Shown here piece after piece: positions 1 through 6,496 of a stretch of DNA of 45,997 nucleotides (position 1 is the stretch's first letter; each line of letters begins with the position of its first letter). Where the stretch lies: assembly GCA_021159885.1 (NCBI GenBank), contig JAGHDO010000013.1:1-45997 (forward strand), in the 5' to 3' direction. Both the position numbers and the translations under genes were made by a program. This stretch comes from Synergistota bacterium. GTDB lineage: Bacteria; Synergistota; GBS-1. The notes under the pieces are model-generated. The model did not search any database. It had not been told where the DNA came from and was given only the letters and a program-made list of their open reading frames with translations.

Positions 1-616
1 CACCGAGAGAGCTCAGGTGGCAAATATCGTTGAAGTGCCTTAGACAGAACTTCCCATCCTCACTTATTGTTTCAAGGATAGAGAAACTTGCATTATCTTG
101 CTTAAACCTCCAGAAATACGAAAGAGGGAGCTCAAGGAGCGCACAGAATATAACCTTGTTAACACCATCGTGCCCAGCTATCAGAATGGTTTCACTCCTA
201 TAGCGCTTTTTAAGCTCCTCAAGGAATGGGTTAACCCTATCGTATACCATTTTTAAGCTCTCGCCCTCAGGCATAACAACCTTCTCTGGTTCCCTCTTCC
301 ACATTTTATAGAGCTCACCGTAAGTCTGCTTAACCTCGCTTAAAAGAAGCCCTTCCCACCTGCCATGAGATATCTCCTTAAGCTCATCTCTCACAAATAT
401 GGGAGCACGATGTTCAAGATCAATGATTTTAGCGGTCTCAAGCGCTCTTTTTAAAGGACTCGAGTAGATGACATCTATTTTATAACTTGACAGAGCTTTA
501 GCCAGCATCTCAGCTTGTCTTTTACCCTTATCATTTAGGGGGATATCAAGCTTGCCCTGATACCTGCCTTCCTTGTTCCAATCTGTCTCCCCGTGTCTAA
601 CCACTATAATCCTCAT
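1..616 (-). CDS. Histidine phosphatase (phosphoglycerate mutase family), C-terminus cut by window edge
   Basis: Reading from 616 towards position 1, the protein begins MRIIVVRHGETDWN. RHGE is the phosphohistidine motif of the histidine phosphatase superfamily. The second conserved histidine lies in IAGHDGV, about residue 148. About 205 residues are visible without a stop, and the family is usually 200-215 aa, so only the last few are missing. Its ATG overlaps the serA stop by 4 bases (ATGA), so it is translationally coupled downstream of serA. This family includes cofactor-dependent phosphoglycerate mutases, the phosphoserine phosphatase PspA, alpha-ribazole phosphatase and general sugar phosphatases. 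Position directly after a serine-pathway dehydrogenase and aminotransferase makes a PspA-like phosphoserine phosphatase an attractive inference, but family membership alone does not fix the substrate. Confidence 0.85.
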   Translation of the reverse strand, partial: MRIIVVRHGETDWNKEGRYQGKLDIPLNDKGKRQAEMLAKALSSYKIDVIYSSPLKRALETAKIIDLEHRAPIFVRDELKEISHGRWEGLLLSEVKQTYGELYKMWKREPEKVVMPEGESLKMVYDRVNPFLEELKKRYRSETILIAGHDGVNKVIFCALLELPLSYFWRFKQDNASFSILETISEDGKFCLRHFNDICHLSSLG

Positions 617-2202
617 AGCGATATGAAATCCACCCTTTCAAAGCCATCTATGGATCTGATCTCCTCCAACACCTCAGGAGGTACCTTTTCATCAACACAG
701 AGCGTCATGACTGCTTCCCCTCTTCTCTCCTTTCTCCCAACATACATGTTAGCTATATTTATGTTTCTCTCTCCAAGTATCATTCCTATCCTACCTATCA
801 TCCCAGGTCTATCATGATGACGCGTCAGAATTATATTCCCCTTAGGCTCCACATCAACCTTAAAGCCATCTATCTCTACTATCCTGGGAATGTTCCTCCC
901 GACTAATGTTCCTGCTATTTCATAATACTCCTTTCCAACTTTAATCTCAACCTTCATGAGGTCGGTAAACTCTCCTCCGCCATCGCTTAAAGACTCGACC
1001 ACCGAAATTCCCCTCTCATTCGCCATATGCACGGCGTTTATGTAGTTAACGGGTTCTCCCAAAACCGGATCAAGAAGCCCCTTAACAAAAGAAGCAGTGA
1101 TAAGTGAGTATGGAAGCTTAGCCACATCTCCCATGTAAATGATGCGAATCTCATCAACGGGTCTCTTAATCCACTGACCGGCGAACTTCCCCATCTTTTC
1201 CGAAAGGTAAAGATAGGGCTTCAAGCAAGCATAAACTTCGGGAGGAACCGAGGGCATATTAACGGAGGATCTTACCGGTCCACCTTGAAGAGCCATCCAG
1301 ACCTGCTCAACTACCTCAAGAGCGACTTTCTGTTGGGCTTCACAGGTTGCAGAGCCTATGTGAGGCGTAGCTATAACCTGTGGGAGCTTGATTAGAGACC
1401 AATCGATCGGTGGCTCTACCTCATGAACATCAAGAGCTGCTCCTGCTATATGACCCTCTGTTATTGCCTTGTAAAGTGCGCTTCCCTTAACTACCTTCCC
1501 TCTTGAACAATTTATAAGGTAAGCTCCTCTCTTCATCATCCTCAGTTCTCTCTCTCCTATCATGTATTTTGTCTCCTCGGTCAGAGGAACGTGAAGTGTC
1601 AAGATATCAACCTGGGCGAGAAGATCCTCAAGGGAAGGAAGAAGTCTAACATTGTATTTCTCAACATCCTCCTGCCTTATATACGGATCATAACCGAGAA
1701 CTTTCATTCCAAAAGCATTAGCTCTTATAGCAACCTGTCTCCCTATCCTTCCAACACCAACTATTCCAAGAACCTTCCCATAAAGTTCAGTCCCCAAAAG
1801 CTCTCTTTTCGCCCATTTCTCACTTTTCATCAGAGAATCAGCCTTGGGAAGGTGTCTTATAAGAGCAAGCATAAGCCCCAGCGTGAGCTCAGCAGTTGAT
1901 ATCCTATAGCCATATGGAGCATTAAGCACAAGAACCCCATATCTGGTCGCAGCATCAGTATCTATATTATCCACCCCAACGCCAGCTCTACCTACAACCT
2001 TAAGCTTAGGAACTCCTCTGGAGAGAACCTCCTCGGTAACTCTGGTCGCAGTTCTAACGATAAGAGCATCAAATTTCCCGACCTTTTCAAGAAGCTCCTC
2101 AGGTGTTGGATGATTATACTCAACCTCCGCTCCCTTTTCCCTAAGCCACTCTATACCCACCTCATCGAGATCATCCGTTATCCATATCTTATACACCTTC
2201 AA
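613..2202 (-). CDS. serA: D-3-phosphoglycerate dehydrogenase with ACT domain
   Basis: A 529-aa long-form SerA, which oxidises 3-phosphoglycerate to 3-phosphohydroxypyruvate with NAD in the first step of serine synthesis. The N-terminal 300 residues are the D-isomer-specific 2-hydroxyacid dehydrogenase fold, with the NAD motif GVGRIG at 149-154. The catalytic residues are R234 (in NCSRG), E263 (in EVEPP) and H281 (in ATPHIGS). An intervening substrate-binding domain follows, then a C-terminal ACT domain from about residue 455 (RHHDRPGMIGRIG), which in this family binds serine for feedback control. The start overlaps the end of the upstream aminotransferase gene by 14 bases, and the stop overlaps the phosphatase start by 4. 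Length and motifs are standard for type 1 enzymes. Confidence 0.96.
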   Translation of the reverse strand: MKVYKIWITDDLDEVGIEWLREKGAEVEYNHPTPEELLEKVGKFDALIVRTATRVTEEVLSRGVPKLKVVGRAGVGVDNIDTDAATRYGVLVLNAPYGYRISTAELTLGLMLALIRHLPKADSLMKSEKWAKRELLGTELYGKVLGIVGVGRIGRQVAIRANAFGMKVLGYDPYIRQEDVEKYNVRLLPSLEDLLAQVDILTLHVPLTEETKYMIGERELRMMKRGAYLINCSRGKVVKGSALYKAITEGHIAGAALDVHEVEPPIDWSLIKLPQVIATPHIGSATCEAQQKVALEVVEQVWMALQGGPVRSSVNMPSVPPEVYACLKPYLYLSEKMGKFAGQWIKRPVDEIRIIYMGDVAKLPYSLITASFVKGLLDPVLGEPVNYINAVHMANERGISVVESLSDGGGEFTDLMKVEIKVGKEYYEIAGTLVGRNIPRIVEIDGFKVDVEPKGNIILTRHHDRPGMIGRIGMILGERNINIANMYVGRKERRGEAVMTLCVDEKVPPEVLEEIRSIDGFERVDFISL

Positions 2203-3274
2203 CTACCTCCTTTAAGGCATGCAGAAATGCCACCATCTCATTTTTCCCCACATATCCCATATGAGCAACCCTGAAGATCTTTCCCTTAAGGCGCCCCTGG
2301 CCTCCAGCAATCACGATATTTTTCTTAGCAAGACTTTCCTTTATATGGGAAAAACCGATTCCCTCTGGAATTTTTACCGCGCTAACCGTAGGAGAAGCAC
2401 ACTCCTCTGGGGGCAGAATTTCAAATCCCATTTCTCTGAGCCCGGTTCTCACGAACCGAGCAAGAGCATTATGCCTCTTCCAGGATTCCTCCAAACCTTC
2501 TTCGAGAAGAAAATCCAAAGCTACATCAAGCGCATAAAGGAGACTAACAGCAGGCGTATAGGGGGTCTGCATCGGCTCTTTTCTAAGATAGTCATCGGCA
2601 AGCTTGATATCCCAATAGTAGCTTGGAGAGGATATGGTCTGAGCTTTTTTTAAGGCTCTCTCGCTAATCGCCACGAACGCGAGTCCTGGCGGGGTCATAA
2701 GCGCCTTTTGCGAAGCCGTTAAAACCGCATCTATCCCCCACTCATCCATCTTAAGTGGGGCTCCTCCAAGAGAGCTAACCGCATCCACACAGATCAAGGT
2801 TTCAGGTAAAACTCTCCTTATAAGGAAAACAGCCTCCCTAAGCGGATTTAAGACGCCAGTTGATGTTTCATTGTGAGTCAAAAGAATTCCACTGTAGACA
2901 GCTGACTTAAGCTTTTTCTCAAGCGCGTTTAAGTCCCAGCCACTACCATACGGGAAATCTATAACATCAAGGTCAAGCCCCATTCTCCTAGCTATCTCAG
3001 CCCATCTTTCAGCGAAAACTCCATTAGATACCGATAATATTTTCTCTCCCTGCTTGAAAAGGTTAAAGAGAGCGCATTCAAGCACTCCTGTTCCCGTCCC
3101 CGGGAAGATATAAACGGGCCTCGATGTCATAAAAACCTTCTTAATTTTCTCCTGAATACCACTTAAAAGAGCGCCAAACTCCTTTCCTCTATGACTTATA
3201 ACGTCCCTAAACATAGATCCTCTAACCCTCTCGGGCAGAGGTGTAGGACCTGGTACAAGCAGTATATCTCTCAT
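2189..3274 (-). CDS. Class V aminotransferase, serine-pyruvate/alanine-glyoxylate type
   Basis: A 361-aa PLP enzyme beginning MRDILLVPGPTPLP, typical of the AGXT/PucG/serine-pyruvate aminotransferase group. The Schiff-base lysine is K190 in TASQKALM, preceded by the cofactor aspartate in ICVDAVSSLG (D164). The conserved early VPGPTP and C-terminal GGQGRLKGKIFRVAHMG segments are present. It lies immediately upstream of serA, overlapping it by 14 bases. No classical SerC is visible here. In several thermophiles a gene of this class sits beside serA and is thought to act as the phosphoserine aminotransferase. I infer the same role, but a serine- or alanine-glyoxylate role is equally compatible with the sequence. 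Confidence 0.88.
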   Translation of the reverse strand: MRDILLVPGPTPLPERVRGSMFRDVISHRGKEFGALLSGIQEKIKKVFMTSRPVYIFPGTGTGVLECALFNLFKQGEKILSVSNGVFAERWAEIARRMGLDLDVIDFPYGSGWDLNALEKKLKSAVYSGILLTHNETSTGVLNPLREAVFLIRRVLPETLICVDAVSSLGGAPLKMDEWGIDAVLTASQKALMTPPGLAFVAISERALKKAQTISSPSYYWDIKLADDYLRKEPMQTPYTPAVSLLYALDVALDFLLEEGLEESWKRHNALARFVRTGLREMGFEILPPEECASPTVSAVKIPEGIGFSHIKESLAKKNIVIAGGQGRLKGKIFRVAHMGYVGKNEMVAFLHALKEVVEGV

Positions 3275-3289
3275 TCCCCTCAGCCTGCC

Positions 3290-3817
3290 TTAAAGCTCAG
3301 GCTCTATAAGCCCATAGTTTCCATCTTTTCTTCTATAAACGACGCTAACCTGGTTAGTCTCAGCGTTTATAAATACGAAAAAGTCATGACCAAGAAGGTC
3401 CATCTGAAGAACCGCTTCCTCAGGAAACATAGGCTTTAAAGGAAATCTCTTAACTTTAACGATTTTGGGCTCTTCTTCAGGATGTTCCTCAACCGCTTCC
3501 TCTATAACTTCTGGTGGAATGCTCATTTTATACTTCTTAGAAAGTCTATCTTTATATCTTCTAAGCTGTTTTTCTATCTTATCGACTGCAAGATCAAGCG
3601 CTGCTTGAAAAGACTCCGCTCTCTCAACCCCTCTTAATATAACGCCATTCGCGTCCAAAGTAATTTCAACCGCAGGGGTATTACCCTCCATCTCGAGCAC
3701 AACGCTCGCATCAAGTATCCTGTCAAAGTAGCGTTTCATCTTCGACAGCTTCTTTTCGACATAGTCTTTCAGTAAATCAGGCACCTCCACGCCTCTTGCG
3801 GTAATTCTAACCTGCAT
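3290..3817 (-). CDS. hpf: Ribosome hibernation promoting factor, long form
   Basis: A 175-aa protein with an N-terminal S30AE/RaiA domain (about residues 1-100: MQVRITARGVEVPDLLKDYV, with the basic stretch VDKIEKQLRRYKDRL). A linker leads to the C-terminal long-HPF domain (about 117-175: RFPLKPMFPEEAVLQMDLLG, NAETNQVSVVYRRKDGNYGLIEP). Long-form HPF binds the 30S decoding region and dimerises 70S ribosomes into inactive 100S particles in stationary phase or stress. The ATG at 3817 follows a run of six Gs that serves as a Shine-Dalgarno sequence about nine bases upstream. It heads the minus-strand set that continues into the aminotransferase and serA after 15 bases, so it may be co-transcribed with them. 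Confidence 0.95.
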   Translation of the reverse strand: MQVRITARGVEVPDLLKDYVEKKLSKMKRYFDRILDASVVLEMEGNTPAVEITLDANGVILRGVERAESFQAALDLAVDKIEKQLRRYKDRLSKKYKMSIPPEVIEEAVEEHPEEEPKIVKVKRFPLKPMFPEEAVLQMDLLGHDFFVFINAETNQVSVVYRRKDGNYGLIEPEL

Positions 3818-3987
3818 TGGGTTAGTCCCCCCCTTTCGAAACTATAAAACTGATTGGAAGTGTATAGTAGTATATCACAGAGAACCGCCATATTTAAAGA
3901 TAACCCCTAAGGAGAGCGTTTGCTCTAAATCGGCGTTCATGATACCATAATACAAGCTTATTTGCAAAGGCATCGGGGGGAACCGCA
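3818..3987. other. Intergenic region between divergent hpf and lysO
   Basis: 170 bases that must hold both divergent promoters. It is AT rich around 3855-3895, but I see no -35/-10 pair with good spacing on either strand. A short AGAGC/GCTCT hairpin with a GTTT loop lies near 3914-3927. The GGGGGG at 3976-3981 is the ribosome binding site of the plus-strand gene. No riboswitch-like consensus is recognisable. Confidence 0.5.
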
Positions 3988-4263
3988 ATGGATATAGCTT
4001 TATTTGCTTTAACTTTGGCACTTGGAATAATTATAGGCAAAAAGAAATTAGCACCAGATTGGCTTATAAATAGAATAGACAAAGCCCTCACAGTAGTAAT
4101 ATATATTTTGATACTCCTTATAGGAATTGAAGTTGGTACCTATAAAGAAGTTTTGAAAAACATGGGAAGTATTGGTGTGAAAGCCATAGCGATAGCGCTT
4201 CTATCGATAGCGGGAAGCGCCTATTTCAGTAAGCTCATCAGCGGGAAGAGGGGAGAAGCATGA
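3988..4263 (+). CDS. Lysine exporter LysO family, N-terminal half
   Basis: A 91-aa hydrophobic protein with about three membrane segments (residues 1-17, 32-53 and 63-80). It matches the N-terminal part of LysO/YbjE (DUF340 family), which in E. coli is a single polypeptide of about 300 aa. The motif LILLIGIEVGTYKEVLKNMGSIG parallels the LFxxGxxxG stretch of the second half and of the full-length protein (longest run shown here is split by the loop). A GGGGGG ribosome site lies seven bases before the ATG. The stop overlaps the start of the second half (4260-4263, ATGA), so equimolar synthesis is likely. LysO exports lysine and the toxic analogue thialysine; the substrate here is inferred from family only. 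Confidence 0.82.
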   Translation: MDIALFALTLALGIIIGKKKLAPDWLINRIDKALTVVIYILILLIGIEVGTYKEVLKNMGSIGVKAIAIALLSIAGSAYFSKLISGKRGEA

Positions 4264-4877
4264 ATTTAAAACCTCTTTTAGTCCTTGCTATCGGCATGCT
4301 CATAGGATATTCAGGTATCATATCTAAAAGCGTGATTGAGCTTAACTCGTCAGCCATAAGGTTAACTTTATTTGCGCTCTTCATCGTCATAGGAATAGAC
4401 ATGGGTAGAGAGAAAAGGCTTTGGGAAAGCCTAAGCGAGCTTAAGGGAAGGGTTTTCGCTATAGCATTTGCTGGACTTGCAGGAAGCATACTGGGAGGCA
4501 CAATAGCTTCAATCCTCACGGGTACACCGTTTTCAACAGGAGTTGCCTCAGCTGCTGGAAGTGGATACTATAGCATCACCACTTTGATGCTAAAAGAGGT
4601 AGCGGGACCATCACAGGCCCTCGTAGGGTTCCTCTCAAATCTCTTGAGAGAGCTTATCGTCATCGTTGGTATGCCTATAATAGCGAAAATATGGGGTAAA
4701 GCGGGTTGTGTTGGAGCTGCTGGAGCAACGGCTATGGATACTGCACTTCCTTTCATAATAAAAAGCGTGGGTAAGGAAATAGGTGTGCTATCTTTTGCCT
4801 CAGGTGTTATAATAACCATACTTGTGCCTTTTTTAGTTCCAACTATTTACCGCCTTCTTTATGCCCTCGGCTGGTGA
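4260..4877 (+). CDS. Lysine exporter LysO family, C-terminal half
   Basis: A 205-aa membrane protein with about five or six helices, corresponding to the C-terminal part of LysO (DUF340). Conserved family features seen are the repeat-like LFIVIGIDMGREKRLW, AGLAGSILGG, the charged ASAAGSGYYSITT segment, and FLSNLLRELIVI near the middle. In LysO, acidic and small residues of this part line the transport path. Overlap of 4 bases with the first half shows a split-gene arrangement rather than a frameshift: both parts have complete termini, and the second starts with its own ATG. Such two-polypeptide LysO pairs are known in Thermotogae-like bacteria and archaea. Confidence 0.85.
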   Translation: MNLKPLLVLAIGMLIGYSGIISKSVIELNSSAIRLTLFALFIVIGIDMGREKRLWESLSELKGRVFAIAFAGLAGSILGGTIASILTGTPFSTGVASAAGSGYYSITTLMLKEVAGPSQALVGFLSNLLRELIVIVGMPIIAKIWGKAGCVGAAGATAMDTALPFIIKSVGKEIGVLSFASGVIITILVPFLVPTIYRLLYALGW

Positions 4878-4889
4878 AGTACTCAGCGG

Positions 4890-4918
4890 TTGAGAGTAGG
4901 AGAGAAATAAGGTATAAT
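4890..4918 (+). promoter_or_regulatory. Sigma-70 type promoter for the coiled-coil gene at 4943
   Basis: TTGAGA at 4890-4895 and a perfect TATAAT at 4913-4918 are separated by exactly 17 bases. The predicted start near 4925 lies just before the AAAGGAGG ribosome site (4928-4934). Confidence 0.75.
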
Positions 4919-4942
4919 CCCTCCTGAAAGGAGGAAAAAAGA

Positions 4943-5737
4943 ATGATAAGTGTGGCGTTCTGGAAAAAGCTTGAAGGAGTGGATCCAAAGCTGCGCGGGC
5001 TTTTTCTTTCTCTTATAGAGGAAATTGAGCATCATCGTGAAGAATCCGTTACCAAAAAGGAATTCAGGGAACTTATAGAAGCACAAAGGAGAACCGAGGA
5101 AGCTATCAATAAGCTCGCTGAAGCCCAAAAGAAAACTGAAGAAGAAATAGCTAAACTAACCAAGCGAATGGATACATTCGAAGAAAGACTCGCTAAACTC
5201 GAAGAAGCCCAAATCAAAACAGAAGAAAGACTCGCTAAACTCGAAGAAACCGTCAATAAACTCGCTGAAGCCCAAAGAAAAACCGAAGAAGAAATAGCTA
5301 AACTAACACAAAGAATGAGTGCCTTCGAGAAAAGACTTGAAAAGGTGGAAGAAAGACTCGAAGGCATATCAAATTCTGTAGGCTACTCATTAGAAAACTC
5401 TGCCTACAAAGCCCTACCAAAGCTTCTTGTAGAAAGATTCGGAATCAAGATAAAGGATAGACTCATTAGACGCTATATCTCCATTAGAACCAAGGAAGTA
5501 CAAGTAAACATTTATGGAGAAGCGAAAAAGAACGGCAGTGAGATCTTGATCTTAGGAGAATGTAAGGTTAGGCCATCGAAGAAGGAAATAGCGCGATTCG
5601 AGAAACATGCCAAGCAAATAGCAAGACATACGGGAAAAGAGGTATTTCTCATAATGGTGGCTCATGATTTCTCGCCTGTTATTGAAGAGCTGCTCAAAGA
5701 AAAGGGTATAGCGTATTTCTGGTCTTACGAGCTATGA
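4943..5737 (+). CDS. Coiled-coil protein with C-terminal PD-(D/E)XK-like nuclease domain
   Basis: A 264-aa soluble protein. Residues 1-40 are a short head. Residues 45-140 are an uninterrupted charged coiled coil of Glu/Lys/Ala/Leu heptads containing a 29-residue duplication (about 55-83 and 104-132: NKLAEAQxKTEEEIAKLTxRM). Residues 145-264 form an alpha/beta domain with a candidate PD-(D/E)XK core: E192 or E200 ahead of ILILGECKV, where E206-x-K208 fits the (D/E)XK motif, followed by a helix with a Lys-rich face. This layout matches the DUF3782-like proteins common in thermophiles and archaea, whose function is unknown. It has its own strong promoter and an optimal ribosome site. No partner nuclease, methylase or toxin lies nearby. 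Nuclease activity is inference. Confidence 0.8.
   Translation: MISVAFWKKLEGVDPKLRGLFLSLIEEIEHHREESVTKKEFRELIEAQRRTEEAINKLAEAQKKTEEEIAKLTKRMDTFEERLAKLEEAQIKTEERLAKLEETVNKLAEAQRKTEEEIAKLTQRMSAFEKRLEKVEERLEGISNSVGYSLENSAYKALPKLLVERFGIKIKDRLIRRYISIRTKEVQVNIYGEAKKNGSEILILGECKVRPSKKEIARFEKHAKQIARHTGKEVFLIMVAHDFSPVIEELLKEKGIAYFWSYEL
5105..5340 (+). repeat. In-frame tandem-like duplication inside the coiled-coil gene
   Basis: Two segments of about 87 bases (roughly 5105-5191 and 5252-5338) are nearly identical at DNA level, for example AATAARCTCGCTGAAGCCCA and GAAGAAATAGCTAAACTAAC in both. The shorter unit AAAACAGAAGAAAGACTCGC, with its variants, recurs between them. The repeats keep frame and heptad phase, which suggests recent expansion by recombination or slippage. 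Confidence 0.8.
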
Positions 5738-6114
5738 TATTAAGAAAGTTCCTTCATCTAACGGCAATAGCCACCATATTCACTCTTAACGCTCTCCCTT
5801 CGAATATCCATTTTCCCCTAAGCTATGGGACAAGAAGCTATGCTTGTCAAATACTCCCGTTAGCAAGCGGAGATATAAATGCTTTTATCTTAAAAGGATG
5901 GCTTTTTCCCGCAGGGGGATTATCGAAAACCCAAGGAGAGCTAACGATCAGGAAAATTGACTCGCAGGAAAGCGAAACAAGAACATTTCCTCTTATTCGA
6001 GAAAAGGCCTATTTAGAGATGAAACCAACTTTGGTTATTCTTCCCCCTGGAAACTACGAGCTAACCTTACGACTGGGAAGAGCTTTCCTGAGGTTCCACT
6101 ATCCCCAAGAATAA
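5734..6114 (+). CDS. Small secreted protein of unknown function
   Basis: A 126-aa protein with an N-terminal hydrophobic signal-like segment (residues 4-20, LRKFLHLTAIATIFTLNA). A predicted beta-rich remainder ends in LPPGNYELTLRLGRAFLRF, similar in feel to carbohydrate- or surface-associated beta-sandwich domains such as PEGA. No lipobox is clear. It overlaps the stop of the coiled-coil gene by 4 bases (ATGA), so the two are probably coupled. Its last 48 bases overlap, tail to tail, the CheX-like gene on the other strand. I do not recognise the family; the coding call rests on the overlap, codon use and signal peptide. Confidence 0.6.
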   Translation: MILRKFLHLTAIATIFTLNALPSNIHFPLSYGTRSYACQILPLASGDINAFILKGWLFPAGGLSKTQGELTIRKIDSQESETRTFPLIREKAYLEMKPTLVILPPGNYELTLRLGRAFLRFHYPQE

Positions 6115-6495
6115 TCCCCCGCGATCAGAGACTGCCCCCGAGCATGCGGTTATCTTTGCTTTATGCACCATAAGCTCCATGAAAGTTCCTTTCAAAACCA
6201 CCGGAGGAGGAACTACAATATCTCTTAGATCACGAGTTATATTTAGAGCGAGATTTTTCACCTCTGAAACTATCTCCCGCTCTCCCACAAGCGCTGGATC
6301 ACATTCCAGCTTTTTTGAAAGAATCCGAGATATTAAATCCCTGGAAAAGCCAAGAATAAGCTCCTTTCCACCTTTTATACCCATACAGACCACTAAATCA
6401 GGAAGATTAAGTGCCAGCCCTTCCACGCTTGAAACGTTTTCCCATCTTACCTTTCCGAACGCTTCCTCAAGCTTAGATTTAAGCTCCTCAACCAT
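6067..6495 (-). CDS. CheX/CheC-like chemotaxis phosphatase domain protein
   Basis: A 142-aa protein resembling the CheC/CheX/FliY fold. The segment GEREIVSEVKNLALNI contains the E-x-x-N signature (E75-x-x-N78 region) that in CheX dephosphorylates CheY-P. The C-terminal ELMVHKAKITACSGAVSD followed by GGLFLGIV fits the closing beta strands. Its ATG lies one base after the recN stop, and its ribosome site (GGAGGT) is inside the recN tail, so it is the last gene of the ispA-recN operon. Chemoreceptors occur elsewhere in the window, but no cheA or cheY does. A phosphatase role is inferred from the motif. The alternative is a non-catalytic CheX-fold regulator, which are common in bacteria. Confidence 0.6.
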   Translation of the reverse strand: MVEELKSKLEEAFGKVRWENVSSVEGLALNLPDLVVCMGIKGGKELILGFSRDLISRILSKKLECDPALVGEREIVSEVKNLALNITRDLRDIVVPPPVVLKGTFMELMVHKAKITACSGAVSDRGGLFLGIVEPQESSSQS

Positions 6496-6496
6496 T

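Noticed and set aside
3818-3987. Lysine riboswitch upstream of the lysO pair
   Set aside because: The region is short, and I cannot find the conserved lysine aptamer elements; only a five-pair hairpin is visible.
4919-4934. Hairpin CCTCCT-GAA-AGGAGG hiding the ribosome site of the coiled-coil gene
   Set aside because: The predicted transcription start (about 4925) falls after the first arm, so the hairpin would not exist in the RNA.
5105-5340. CRISPR-like repeat array
   Set aside because: The repeats are in-frame heptad codons of a coiled coil with unequal spacing and no unique spacers.
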